A DNA stretch of 43,846 bases from Fusobacterium sp. (GCA_023662905.1 JAMPIJ010000009.1:1-43846), one strand, 5' to 3'. Positions 22,251-30,948 are shown, numbered from the stretch's first letter. The notes: generated by a model from the letters alone, not told the origin. Translations and numbers: made by a program.

Positions 22251-24572
22251 ATGGGATTGGCAGCATCTCAAGCAAGATTACTCTCAATAACATCAAGAAT
22301 TTCTGATAATGAATTGCGTGCGCAAATCATTAACAATCAGAAAATGCGCCTTTCTGCGGACAGTTCCAAAGTAAGTGAAAACTACATTAATGCTTTGAAC
22401 AAAACAAATCTTGTATTTGCAAACTATGGCGAAGATGACAAAGCACAAAATGTGCCTTTAACATTCAATAATTTAACAGCATTCAACCAGTACAACAACC
22501 AGTATGGTTTAACAAATACTGCCGGAAATATTTTGATTTCTGAATCAGACGCTGATAAATATATCGCTTCAGGTCGCGATAAAGAAAAATTCTTAAAACA
22601 ATACGGCATAGAATACACAACTTCATACTGGGATACTCTTCAAGCACAACTTGAATCAAACGAAAGTTTCTACTCTAATCCAGACGGTGACGGCGTTGCA
22701 GAAGCAGACGGAACAACTCCTGCACAATTTACCACCGGCGGTAAAGCAACAAATAACACTACAACCGATGGACATTATGATTTCTTTGATGCACTAGCAT
22801 TAAGAGAAATGTATGAGGGTAAAAAAGATGAAAATGGAGTTACTATAACTCCATCTTATGACGAAGTTATCAAAACATCACAATACACCGACTTCGCAGG
22901 CTATGTAGATTCATTTGCCAAACAAGCAGCTGCATTAAAACAAGCTGCCGCGCAAAAGAACCAGTTACTCGGCAGCTATGCACAAGCAGCATTGAGCGCC
23001 GGTGAAACATTTAATAAAATTGATGGCCTTAGCACATTCCCTCCTAGCACAACTGATTTAGCCGCTATCAATGACGCATTGAAAAATGATATCGGTAAAT
23101 ATTACGATGGTGCAACTTTTGATGCATCAAAACATGTTATTGACCCAGATATCTTAAACGATTTTGAAAAAAGGGATGGAGCTTATCATATCAAAATGCC
23201 TTTCGAAGGCTACTTTGACGATCAAAAAACCACTAAGTTATATGCTAATGGATATGACGAAAATGCTCTATATTTAAAATTTACAAACAATACAACAACT
23301 CCTGCTTCAGAAGACTACTATGCGAGGGTTGAAGACCCAAGCGGAAACGGTGCAATTGTATTCGCAAAAATTAACACAACAGGAACAAGTGATTTGTACA
23401 AATGGAACGGTACCTCAATGGTACAGTACACATACAATGACGAAGCCGAAGACGGTTCACCACTTCCTATCACACCAACAACTAATGTAATAGTAAACGG
23501 TAACAAAGTACAATTCCAATTTGAAGAATTTGACGAAGAAGGCAACTCTGCTGGTACTTCAACATTCCAATATCCTGAATTCAATAAAAATAACTTTTCA
23601 CCTATACCTACAAATAACGACACAACAAATGCTACAATCTCAAGCGTAATGACTGAAGCTGAATTTAAAGCACATATTAAAGATATTTTAAAAGAACAAG
23701 CAGCAGCAATTTTCAAATCAATCGGTGAAGGCACCAGCGGCGCACGCTTGAAAGAATCAGCATTCGTCAACTCTTACACATTCACCGATGATGCCGGCGA
23801 GACCAAAACAAAAACATTTACAGAAGACGAAAAGAAAATTCTTCTCAGCCAAACCGCAACAAATGCCAATGTAGACAAAATCTTACAAGATATCTGCACA
23901 CTTCTTTTTGGTGAAGACAACAAAAATAAAATCACAAACTCTGACGATATGACCGAATTTCTGGACACAATTATGTCAGGTAAGTTGAAAGGCTTCATGG
24001 ATAAAGGTGAAGTAATACACCTAAAAAATCAAAACCTTGATATTACTAAAAACGACTTAGCAAGCAAAGACATCGTATATTGTGTTAACGCATACATCTT
24101 AGACACAATGATGGATTTATTCGGTGAACCAATCTACGGCTATATGAAAGGTGGCGAGGGTAACTGGCAAGTTGCTGACGAAGAAGCTAACTGGTACATC
24201 AACCTCTTCAACAAGATTGAAAAATGCGGATACCAAATGTTACCGAAAGGTCTTGCAAACAGCACAGAATGGATTCAATTTGCCCTCGAAAACGGAATCG
24301 TTATTATGGAACAAATTGATTCAACCGCAAACTGGCAGCCAATCACCTACACAAGCTGTTCTGATATCATTGAACAAAATGATTCAAACGCCGCAACAAT
24401 CGCAGAAGCTGAATACAACAAAGCTATGCGTCAGATTGAAGCAAAAGATGAAATGTTCGACCTTGAACTTAAAAACATCGATACCGAACACTCATCACTC
24501 GAATCAGAATACGAATCCGTCAAAAAAGCAATGTCCGGCAACATTGAACGGACATTCCAGATGTACTCGTAA
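22251..24572 (+). CDS. MGLAASQAR-type protein, axial-protein-like (large paralogue)
   Basis: A 773-residue protein of no named family that I recognise. The first 45 residues form an amphipathic helix (MGLAASQARLLSITSRISDN) and the last 60 a coiled coil (FDLELKNIDTEHSSLESEYE, ending ERTFQMYS). Both ends match those of the 360-residue protein at 25797, while the middle differs in length and sequence. There is no signal peptide. Conserved helical ends around a variable middle are the layout of flagellar and type III axial proteins, which are exported without a cleaved signal. AAAGGAA lies 8 bases before the ATG. The middle is acidic and rich in Asn, Thr and Asp. Confidence 0.7.
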   Translation: MGLAASQARLLSITSRISDNELRAQIINNQKMRLSADSSKVSENYINALNKTNLVFANYGEDDKAQNVPLTFNNLTAFNQYNNQYGLTNTAGNILISESDADKYIASGRDKEKFLKQYGIEYTTSYWDTLQAQLESNESFYSNPDGDGVAEADGTTPAQFTTGGKATNNTTTDGHYDFFDALALREMYEGKKDENGVTITPSYDEVIKTSQYTDFAGYVDSFAKQAAALKQAAAQKNQLLGSYAQAALSAGETFNKIDGLSTFPPSTTDLAAINDALKNDIGKYYDGATFDASKHVIDPDILNDFEKRDGAYHIKMPFEGYFDDQKTTKLYANGYDENALYLKFTNNTTTPASEDYYARVEDPSGNGAIVFAKINTTGTSDLYKWNGTSMVQYTYNDEAEDGSPLPITPTTNVIVNGNKVQFQFEEFDEEGNSAGTSTFQYPEFNKNNFSPIPTNNDTTNATISSVMTEAEFKAHIKDILKEQAAAIFKSIGEGTSGARLKESAFVNSYTFTDDAGETKTKTFTEDEKKILLSQTATNANVDKILQDICTLLFGEDNKNKITNSDDMTEFLDTIMSGKLKGFMDKGEVIHLKNQNLDITKNDLASKDIVYCVNAYILDTMMDLFGEPIYGYMKGGEGNWQVADEEANWYINLFNKIEKCGYQMLPKGLANSTEWIQFALENGIVIMEQIDSTANWQPITYTSCSDIIEQNDSNAATIAEAEYNKAMRQIEAKDEMFDLELKNIDTEHSSLESEYESVKKAMSGNIERTFQMYS

Positions 24573-24611
24573 AGAATAGACCTTTTTTATAAAAAATATT
24601 AAAATATTCGT

Positions 24612-25676
24612 ATGGAGAATAAAATTAATCTAAACCATTTATCAGGTAGAAATGTACTGCGAGCAAACCCACAAAAGCCCGCAGTACATTCTTCTGCCGC
24701 GGCCCAAACACCAACGCCAGCAGCCCCGAAACCGACCGCAGCAAAAACACAATTCTCCCAAAATCTTCAATCCGCCGCTATGGGCAGCGGCGAAAACGCT
24801 TCATACATAAAAGAAATGATGAAGTTTCCTAAAAACTTCAACGCACTTGTCTATATTCTTCAAAATAAAATGACTTCCGCTCAGCTTCAAGCCCAATTGC
24901 ATAGGAACCTCTTTGCCGGACAGCAATTATCGCAAACTCAAACCCAAATTCTCGCACAACTTCAAGGTATGAATTCCGCGGAATTCCTGCAAGGAAACCA
25001 AAACCTTATGGCACAACTTGAAGCCGCAATAAAAAAACTTCCGATTTCTGCAAACGGAATGATAAACATCGCCGACCTTGCAATGTTGATTAAATCCAAC
25101 GGAAAAGAAGCCATTACACAAATTATTATTAATATGGCAAACTCTGCGAAAAACGGGATTAACGACGTATCTCAAATGAAAGAAGCAGCAAAGCTTATCA
25201 ACGCAAGCGTTGCCGTCGCCTCTCAAAAAGACAACGCTCAAACACTCAAAATGCTTATGCTTCTATATCTTCCTTGGCTTCCACTCCAACAAGGCGTCGA
25301 CTTCGACCTAGAAATCCAATCACAACCAGACAAGGATTTGAACAACAGCATTCTTATAATAAAAATTCAGACCGTAAATTATGGCGAACTAACAGCAACA
25401 CTCGTACTCGAGGACGCAAACGCCGTAAGTATCGACATTCAATGCACCGAAGAATTTCCACGCGATGAACTCTCACTTCGCTTGAACAGTGAAAACAAGC
25501 ATTACTCAGCCCAAACAACCCTAAGTTACACATCCAAACAATCAAAATCCCAATCGCCTAAAACTCAGGCTACAATAAATATGTCTAACACAAACGAAAT
25601 CAACCCGTATTTGCTCCTAACAGCGCATTTAATCATAAGACACGTAGTAGAGCTAGACCGCGAAGCCCTTTCATAA
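24612..25676 (+). CDS. FliK-like (hook-length-control-type) protein
   Basis: A 354-residue protein. Residues 20-60 are low-complexity Ala/Pro/Gln, residues 65-215 helical and Gln-rich, and residues about 213-295 resemble the C-terminal Flg_hook domain of FliK: LLYLPWLPLQQGVDFDLEIQ, then ILIIKIQTVNYGELTATLVL with VSIDIQC and a DELSLRL helix (like L-x-L-x-P-x2-LG-x-V-x-V). FliK measures hook length and switches the export apparatus. It sits between two axial-protein-like paralogues. No ribosome binding site is seen; a -10-like TAAAAT ends 6 bases before the ATG, so it may be leaderless or read through from upstream. Confidence 0.5.
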   Translation: MENKINLNHLSGRNVLRANPQKPAVHSSAAAQTPTPAAPKPTAAKTQFSQNLQSAAMGSGENASYIKEMMKFPKNFNALVYILQNKMTSAQLQAQLHRNLFAGQQLSQTQTQILAQLQGMNSAEFLQGNQNLMAQLEAAIKKLPISANGMINIADLAMLIKSNGKEAITQIIINMANSAKNGINDVSQMKEAAKLINASVAVASQKDNAQTLKMLMLLYLPWLPLQQGVDFDLEIQSQPDKDLNNSILIIKIQTVNYGELTATLVLEDANAVSIDIQCTEEFPRDELSLRLNSENKHYSAQTTLSYTSKQSKSQSPKTQATINMSNTNEINPYLLLTAHLIIRHVVELDREALS

Positions 25677-25707
25677 TAGCGCGTTTCGACATGTTACAGA
25701 ATGTTAA

Positions 25708-25748
25708 GCAACATGAAACAATTTCCTAAAGTTTCAAAATCATGTTGC
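25708..25748 (+). promoter_or_regulatory. inverted repeat in the leader of the small MGMAASQAR gene
   Basis: GCAACATGA (25708-25716) pairs with TCATGTTGC (25740-25748); inside, GAAAC can pair with GTTTC. It lies 49 bases before the start codon and may be an operator or leader structure. Confidence 0.4.
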
Positions 25749-25796
25749 CGACATGCATGATACATAGAAACTAAAACAAAGAAAGGTACAAAACCA

Positions 25797-26879
25797 ATGG
25801 GTATGGCAGCATCGCAAGCCCGATTCCTCGGACTCACTGCGAGAATGAACAACATTGAATATGAAGGACAGCAGATTAACCAACAAAGAACTGCTCTCTC
25901 TAACAAATCCGCTTCATACTACAGCGACTTGTTAGGTATGTCAGTTCCGACTGCACCGTCTGTCGAAGAATATACCCAAACGGTATACACTTTCAACGAT
26001 GGAGCTTTAACTAACCAGATTACATCGTTAATCGCCGACACAACAAAACCAGGAACTTACAAAGTAAGTTACATTAAAAACTGGACTGATGACTTCTCTA
26101 TCGTAGCCGCATCACCTAGTATTATTACTAAAAACGATGCAGGTACTGAGTTCAAAATCGGCGCAACTAAGCTTTGCCAATTAGTAAACCTTAAACAAGC
26201 CAACGGTACAGACAGAGAACCTACAACGACAGAATATGCCGAAGGCGCTAGAGATGATGATTATTGGAAATCATTATCTCCAGATCAAAGAAAAAATTTA
26301 TTAAAAGAAGAAAGCGCATATCTCAATCTCTTACGTGATACCTATGGCGCAGACGCAAACTTCTACGTAAGATATGTTCAAAACACCTCTACAGGTGAAT
26401 ACGAAGCAATCTTCTATAATGAAAAAGATATTAAACCGAAACCTGTTGGTGAAAACGGCGGCCCTGTTTATGATGAACGAAACAATACCCAATCATTCGT
26501 AGCAGCATACAAAGTCGGTTCAGCTCAAAGAGTTGAAGAAATCAAAGGCGTAGAGGGCTGTTACCTAGAACAGGATTCAACCGGTCGCTATATCAACATC
26601 AAAATTGATGGCAAAACATACGCGCTTTCAACGAATACGATTACTGATCAGGACGCATACGAAGACGCAATGAACCAGTATGAATACGACAAAGCGTTAT
26701 ATGACCAATCAATCGAAGAAATTAACGCTAAAATTGAAATTATTCAAGCGGAGGACAAAAACCTAGAATTAAGATTAAAACAACTTGATACCGAACACAA
26801 CGCAGTATCAAACGAAAAAGACGCAGTAGAGAAAGTTATTGAAAAAGCCGTTGAAGGCGGATTCAAAACTTTCGGGTAG
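25797..26879 (+). CDS. MGMAASQAR-type protein, axial-protein-like (small paralogue)
   Basis: A 360-residue paralogue of the protein at 22251. N-terminus: MGMAASQARFLGLTARMNNI followed by EYEGQQINQQRTALSN. C-terminus: NLELRLKQLDTEHNAVSNEK, then a coiled coil ending GGFKTFG. The middle (about 50-290) is beta-rich and not repeated elsewhere in the window. There is no signal peptide and no membrane segment. AAAGG lies before the ATG. I recall proteins with this start from Gastranaerophilales genomes, where they are listed as hypothetical. Confidence 0.7.
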   Translation: MGMAASQARFLGLTARMNNIEYEGQQINQQRTALSNKSASYYSDLLGMSVPTAPSVEEYTQTVYTFNDGALTNQITSLIADTTKPGTYKVSYIKNWTDDFSIVAASPSIITKNDAGTEFKIGATKLCQLVNLKQANGTDREPTTTEYAEGARDDDYWKSLSPDQRKNLLKEESAYLNLLRDTYGADANFYVRYVQNTSTGEYEAIFYNEKDIKPKPVGENGGPVYDERNNTQSFVAAYKVGSAQRVEEIKGVEGCYLEQDSTGRYINIKIDGKTYALSTNTITDQDAYEDAMNQYEYDKALYDQSIEEINAKIEIIQAEDKNLELRLKQLDTEHNAVSNEKDAVEKVIEKAVEGGFKTFG

Positions 26880-27000
26880 CCCGAGCAGAGCCACGTAGCT
26901 TGCGAAGCAAGCGAAGAGACGAGCGTGCGACGGTCAAGACCGCGCTCTTGACTGCAAACGCGAGCGGTGGCGTCTATCGCGAGGGCGTAGCGTTTATAAA
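26880..27000. repeat. GC-rich spacer with small hairpins
   Basis: The stretch is clearly richer in G+C than its surroundings. It holds GCTTGC-GAA-GCAAGC and GTCAAGA-CCGCGC-TCTTGAC stem-loops and repeated GAGCG/GCGAG words. It resembles the spacer at 19663-19835 in base composition and in the GAA-loop hairpins. No gene is seen. Confidence 0.5.
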
Positions 27001-27047
27001 AACTTACATAACAAAATTTTTCCTTTCCCTTTTCCTATTGATTTCCG

Positions 27048-27076
27048 ACGACATTCTAACAGATGTCGTTTTTTTT
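27048..27076 (+). terminator. Rho-independent terminator after the small axial-like gene
   Basis: ACGACAT pairs with ATGTCGT around an 8-base loop and is followed by a run of eight T. Confidence 0.85.
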
Positions 27077-27080
27077 ATGC

Positions 27081-27148
27081 GTGAGCCGGTGCTCACGGTA
27101 TAGCACACGTGAGTGTGACAAACAGGTACTTGTGAGCAAATGCTCACA
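27081..27148. repeat. two GTGAGC/GCTCAC hairpins
   Basis: GTGAGC-CGGT-GCTCAC (27081-27096) and TGTGAGC-AAAT-GCTCACA (27131-27148) share the same arms. The second spans the stop codon of the minus-strand gene ending at 27144 and could act in its 3' end processing or stability. Confidence 0.6.
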
Positions 27149-28157
27149 CCTCAGCTTTTGCTAAGTCATCAAACAACTTCTTCACTTCCGCATCTTGTAA
27201 TGCCGCAGCCGTTTTAAATTTATCTTTTGCAAATTTTACCATGCACCCCTCACCGGAAAATTCAAAACCTGCACGCTCGCCGGCAAGCAAGGCTTCTTGC
27301 TCAATTCCTGAGGCAAAATATTTAGCATAATCAATTTTTCCATCACACTCAAAATAGTCTATATTTTGAAAATCTTCAAAATAACGTTCCGCTTTTTGGG
27401 CTTCCTTTGTTCCTGACTTTATAATTCCCATAGAATCTACAACCTTTTGCCTAAACGCTGTTACTTGCTGCCTGAATTCTGGCACAAGTGCTTCAATTTC
27501 CTTATCCAAAGCTGCCATATCATTATTTTCAAAATATTTTTGATAACGCGCCATCGTATCATAGACCACTTGATTCTGAATAATACCCTGCTCCACCATT
27601 TCATCCAAACTCATATTAGCAAGTAAATGTTTAACAGTAGCTTTTTCCGTATTAACCAACCCATTAACATGAATATCTACAACTTTTTCACCTAGAGTTT
27701 CATGTCTAAAAACATCCATATTCTGTTTAAAATGCTGCAGTTCATGGCGTAAACCACTAAAAATCTCAGCTTGTGACATTGATGATAAATCCTGATTTCG
27801 GGTTATTGCATTATAATTAAACATATACGCCATCGGAGCTGTTGTCGATTGCGCCTGCGGTATTAATGACGGCTTAATTTCATCAGGAATCCCCATTTTT
27901 TTAGCCAATAATTCGTATGCACCATTTACAAAATCCTCACCTTGTAATTTTGTGAGAGCCTTAATCTCCTCATGGGTTGTACCCAGTTTGAATTTCATGG
28001 AATAGACATATCCCTGAAAACAATTCTTATCTAATTGAGTAAGCCCTTTTGAAACTTTAGTATCGGGTAAAACCTGTGTTAAACGGTTGAGAAACTCCCC
28101 CCCCCCCCCGAACGACGGTACATTTTTCTGTATTTGAGTATTATTTCTTATTTGCAT
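27144..28157 (-). CDS. HEXXH zinc-protease-like protein with a G13 tract
   Basis: A 337-residue protein. HELQH at 138-142 in FSGLRHELQHFKQ is the zinc-binding and catalytic motif of many metallopeptidases, and EQEALLAGERAG at about 286-297 could supply the third ligand. No known peptidase family is recognised otherwise; the rest is helical. No signal peptide is seen, but the N-terminus carries the SFG motif (VPSFGGGGEF). Thirteen G encode Gly17-20 directly after that motif. ATG 28157 is chosen because AAGGAG stands 6 bases before it; the longer frame to 28190 has no ribosome site. Confidence 0.6.
   Translation of the reverse strand: MQIRNNTQIQKNVPSFGGGGEFLNRLTQVLPDTKVSKGLTQLDKNCFQGYVYSMKFKLGTTHEEIKALTKLQGEDFVNGAYELLAKKMGIPDEIKPSLIPQAQSTTAPMAYMFNYNAITRNQDLSSMSQAEIFSGLRHELQHFKQNMDVFRHETLGEKVVDIHVNGLVNTEKATVKHLLANMSLDEMVEQGIIQNQVVYDTMARYQKYFENNDMAALDKEIEALVPEFRQQVTAFRQKVVDSMGIIKSGTKEAQKAERYFEDFQNIDYFECDGKIDYAKYFASGIEQEALLAGERAGFEFSGEGCMVKFAKDKFKTAAALQDAEVKKLFDDLAKAEV
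28097..28109 (-). repeat. G13 homopolymer in the HEXXH-protein gene
   Basis: Thirteen C on the plus strand (G13 in the coding strand) begin 48 bases after the start codon. Length and following codon (GAG) are the same as in the tract at 18366-18378, though the surrounding sequence differs. Confidence 0.9.
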
Positions 28158-28208
28158 ATTATCTCCTTTTAATGAAATAAAAACATACACAAGAAAAAAT
28201 TTGCTAGC

Positions 28209-28240
28209 AAAAAAAGCCCCCGCGATTGCGAGGGCTTTTT
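28209..28240 (-). terminator. fabF: terminator of fabF, possibly bidirectional
   Basis: AGCCCTCGC pairs with GCGGGGGCT (one mismatch) around AATC and is followed on the minus strand by seven T; the plus strand also has five T. Confidence 0.85.
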
Positions 28241-28256
28241 GTTATAAATTATTAAT

Positions 28257-29507
28257 CTATACCTTTTTCAAGATAATTGTAGCGTTTTGACCGCCAAATC
28301 CGAATGAATTTGACAACGCGACATTAACGTCAGCCTTACGCGCTTTATGTGGAACATAATCCAAATCAGCAACGTGTTCATCTTGGTTATCAAGGTTAAT
28401 TGTCGGTGGAACAATACCATCGTTAATTGATTTAATACAAGCGATAGCTTCAACCGCACCTGTTGCACCGAGCATGTGTCCGTGCATACTTTTTGTAGAG
28501 CTTACAAGTAGGTGAGGGTTTTGAGTTTTATCACCGAATACTCTAGCAACTGCCATAGATTCAGCAACATCGCCTAAACCTGTACTTGTACCGTGAGTGT
28601 TGATATAATCAACATCTTCCGGTTTCATGCCAGCATCTCTGAGCGCAAATTCCATAGATTTTGTAGCACCGTTACCTTCAGGGCATGGAGCAACAACATC
28701 GTATGCGTCAGCAGATTGGCCGTAACCAACGATTTCAGCGTAAATTTTAGCACCGCGTTTTTTAGCGTGTTCGTATTCTTCAAGAACAAGAACGCCTGCA
28801 CCTTCTGACATAACAAAACCATCACGGTCTTTGTCATAAGGTCTTGAAGCTTTAGTCGGTTCGTCGTTTCTTCTAGAAAGTGTTCTAGCAGAAGCGAATG
28901 CACCTAAACCAACGTCACAAATAGTAGCTTCAGCACCGCCGGCCAAAATAATATCAGCGTCACCGTACTGGATAGTTCTGAATGCATCACCAACTGAGTG
29001 TGTGCCTGTAGCACAAGCAGAAATAACAACTTTATTAACGCCTTTGAATCCGTGTTTGATTGAGATTCTGCCTGATGGCATGTTAACAATCATCATCGGG
29101 ATTGTGAAAGGTGAACATTTATTCGGCCCTTTTTCAATAATACGTTTGTGGTTTTCTTCAAAAGTAATAAATCCGCCTGCAGCAGAGCTTACCATAACGC
29201 CAACACGGTAAGGGTCAATGTCGCCCAAATCTTCTAATTTAGCGTCTTTAACAGCTTCATCAGCCGCAACCATAGCGAACTGGATAAATCTATCCATCTT
29301 TTTCGCATCTTTAGCTTCCATATAATCTTCAGGGTTGAAATCTCTAACTTCACCTGCGATTTTGACAACGTGCTTATCAATATCCACGAGGTCAGGAACG
29401 CTTATTCCGCTATTACCCTCAACAAGATTGGCCCACAATTTATCAACACCAGCTCCGTACGGAGAAACCACACCCAATCCTGTGATTACAACTCTTTTCT
29501 TAGTCAT
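28257..29507 (-). CDS. fabF: beta-ketoacyl-ACP synthase II (FabF)
   Basis: A 416-residue condensing enzyme that elongates acyl-ACP with malonyl-ACP. The catalytic triad is visible: Cys in VVISACATGTHSVGDAF (about residue 163), His in NTHGTSTGLGD and His in KSMHGHMLGATGAVE. The C-terminal NSFGFGGQNA glycine-rich loop is intact. The start MTKKRVVITGLG at 29507 is chosen; upstream codons in the frame are not conserved-looking and lie in the acpP-fabF spacer. It follows acpP in the same operon. Confidence 0.96.
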   Translation of the reverse strand: MTKKRVVITGLGVVSPYGAGVDKLWANLVEGNSGISVPDLVDIDKHVVKIAGEVRDFNPEDYMEAKDAKKMDRFIQFAMVAADEAVKDAKLEDLGDIDPYRVGVMVSSAAGGFITFEENHKRIIEKGPNKCSPFTIPMMIVNMPSGRISIKHGFKGVNKVVISACATGTHSVGDAFRTIQYGDADIILAGGAEATICDVGLGAFASARTLSRRNDEPTKASRPYDKDRDGFVMSEGAGVLVLEEYEHAKKRGAKIYAEIVGYGQSADAYDVVAPCPEGNGATKSMEFALRDAGMKPEDVDYINTHGTSTGLGDVAESMAVARVFGDKTQNPHLLVSSTKSMHGHMLGATGAVEAIACIKSINDGIVPPTINLDNQDEHVADLDYVPHKARKADVNVALSNSFGFGGQNATIILKKV

Positions 29508-29544
29508 CTTAATACCTTTTTTTAATATTAACGGCTTTAAAAAT

Positions 29545-29573
29545 GCTCGTTGAGGTATTAAGCCCCAACGAGC
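29545..29573 (-). terminator. hairpin between acpP and fabF (probable partial terminator)
   Basis: GCTCGTTG pairs with CAACGAGC, and on the minus strand the stem is followed by ATTTTT. It could end part of the transcripts and so keep acpP above fabF, which cells usually need. Confidence 0.6.
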
Positions 29574-29581
29574 AATCAAAA

Positions 29582-29812
29582 CTATTTATGTGCTTCGATG
29601 TAGTCAACAGCGTCTTGAACTGTTTGAATTTTTTCAGCTTCTTCATCAGGAATTTCGCATCCGAATTCTTCTTCCAAAGCCATAACCAATTCAACTGTAT
29701 CCAAAGAGTCAGCGCCTAAGTCGCCAGTAAAGCTAGCTTGAGGAGTAACGATTGCTTCGTCTACGCTCAATTGATCAACTACAACTTTTTTAACTTTTTC
29801 TAATGTACTCAT
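29582..29812 (-). CDS. acpP: acyl carrier protein
   Basis: A 76-residue acidic carrier of growing acyl chains. The 4'-phosphopantetheine is attached to Ser36 in the conserved [18 protein letters not shown] motif. Length and charge are typical. It is followed by fabF after a hairpin and preceded by a consensus promoter. Confidence 0.97.
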   Translation of the reverse strand: MSTLEKVKKVVVDQLSVDEAIVTPQASFTGDLGADSLDTVELVMALEEEFGCEIPDEEAEKIQTVQDAVDYIEAHK

Positions 29813-29863
29813 CTTTTTTTCCTCTTCATTTAAAATAATTAAACTGTGTTTCTACACTCAGAT

Positions 29864-29892
29864 ATTATACCTGAGAAAAAAAATTTAGGCAA
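29864..29892 (-). promoter_or_regulatory. promoter of acpP-fabF
   Basis: On the minus strand, -35 TTGCCT (29892-29887), a 17-base spacer and -10 TATAAT (29869-29864). Confidence 0.7.
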
Positions 29893-29931
29893 TATTTACA
29901 TAATTGTGTAACTTTTCGTTACAAGTAGCGT

Positions 29932-29955
29932 AAAAAAGGGAAGCTTTCGCTTCCC
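29932..29955 (-). terminator. terminator of the Bax-inhibitor-like gene
   Basis: GGGAAGC pairs with GCTTCCC around a 4-base loop and is followed on the minus strand by six T. Confidence 0.88.
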
Positions 29956-29961
29956 TAAAAT

Positions 29962-30738
29962 TTAACGTCTTCTTTGAAGTTTTGCCAATAATTTTAAAAT
30001 TTCTATATACAACCAGATGATTGTAACCATCAGTCCGAACGCGCCGTACCATTCAACGAACTTCGGAAGCATTCTACGGCTTGCTTCATAGATAAAATCA
30101 AAATCTAAAAGCAGATTAAACGCTGCAATACCAACAATTACAACGCTTATTCCGATACCTAACGGAGTCGCAGCATTTATCGCAGGAACCCGTATGCCAA
30201 ATAAACTTAACAACAAATCGATAAGATAAACACCTGCAACGGTCGCAGTACACATTATTACTCCGGCACGAAGCTTTTCAGTAACTTTTATTACGCCGGT
30301 CTTGAACAAAATAAGCATGACCGCAACGCATAAAATCGTAGATTTTATTGCAGTTTGAATAATTCCAGGGAATGAAGCTTCAAACATAGCAGAAACAAAC
30401 CCTAAGAATGCCCCCTCAAGCAAGGCATATACAGGCACTAAGTATTGAATAACGGGTGACATTCTTTTAAAAATAATCACAAAGCCCAAAACAAAAGCCG
30501 CAATCAAAGACACGACAGAAAGGCCTTGCGCCATATCCATAAAACCTTTAGTGACCAAACTCCAAGAAAAAGCGGCCGCAATAAATACTAACGCCAAACA
30601 AATTCCCGTTTTATTAATAGTGCCATTAACGGTCATTGGCTCTCCGTCCAATACTCTTTCACCCGCGAGGTATTCTGGATTGAACGCAGGGTTACTAGTA
30701 TTGCGTGGTATCATACTGTTGTTTTCGTTATTTTCCAT
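29962..30738 (-). CDS. Bax inhibitor-1/YccA-family membrane protein
   Basis: A 258-residue protein with a polar 45-residue N-terminus (containing SNPAFNPE, typical of the BaxI_1 group) and seven hydrophobic helices. The last part (DFDFIYEASRRMLPKFVEWYGAFGLMVTIIWLYIEILKLLA) carries the family's conserved acidic residues in the membrane, linked in related proteins to calcium or proton leak. AGGAGA lies 5 bases before the ATG. Confidence 0.88.
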   Translation of the reverse strand: MENNENNSMIPRNTSNPAFNPEYLAGERVLDGEPMTVNGTINKTGICLALVFIAAAFSWSLVTKGFMDMAQGLSVVSLIAAFVLGFVIIFKRMSPVIQYLVPVYALLEGAFLGFVSAMFEASFPGIIQTAIKSTILCVAVMLILFKTGVIKVTEKLRAGVIMCTATVAGVYLIDLLLSLFGIRVPAINAATPLGIGISVVIVGIAAFNLLLDFDFIYEASRRMLPKFVEWYGAFGLMVTIIWLYIEILKLLAKLQRRR

Positions 30739-30820
30739 AAAAATCTCCTATTTACCATTAATATTATAATATATAGGACTAAAAAAATAAAAAAATTAAC
30801 AATAAATTAATAAAAGGGGC

Positions 30821-30851
30821 TTTACAAAAAAAATGTTTGTTGTAGTATAAA
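30821..30851 (+). promoter_or_regulatory. promoter of tRNA-Asn
   Basis: -35 TTTACA (30821-30826), a 19-base spacer and -10 TATAAA (30846-30851). Confidence 0.5.
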
Positions 30852-30864
30852 AGTATAGAGAGAT

Positions 30865-30936
30865 TCCTCAGTAGCTCAATGGCGGAGCAACCGGCTGTTA
30901 ACCGGTAGGTTGTTGGTTCGAGTCCAACCTGGGGAG
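30865..30936 (+). tRNA. tRNA-Asn (anticodon GTT)
   Basis: Acceptor TCCTCAG pairs with CTGGGGA, anticodon stem ACCGG/CCGGT holds the loop CTGTTAA (anticodon GTT), and the T-arm reads TTGGTTCGAGTCCAA. CCA is not encoded, unlike in tRNA-Glu. Confidence 0.94.
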
Positions 30937-30948
30937 TTTTTTATTGCC

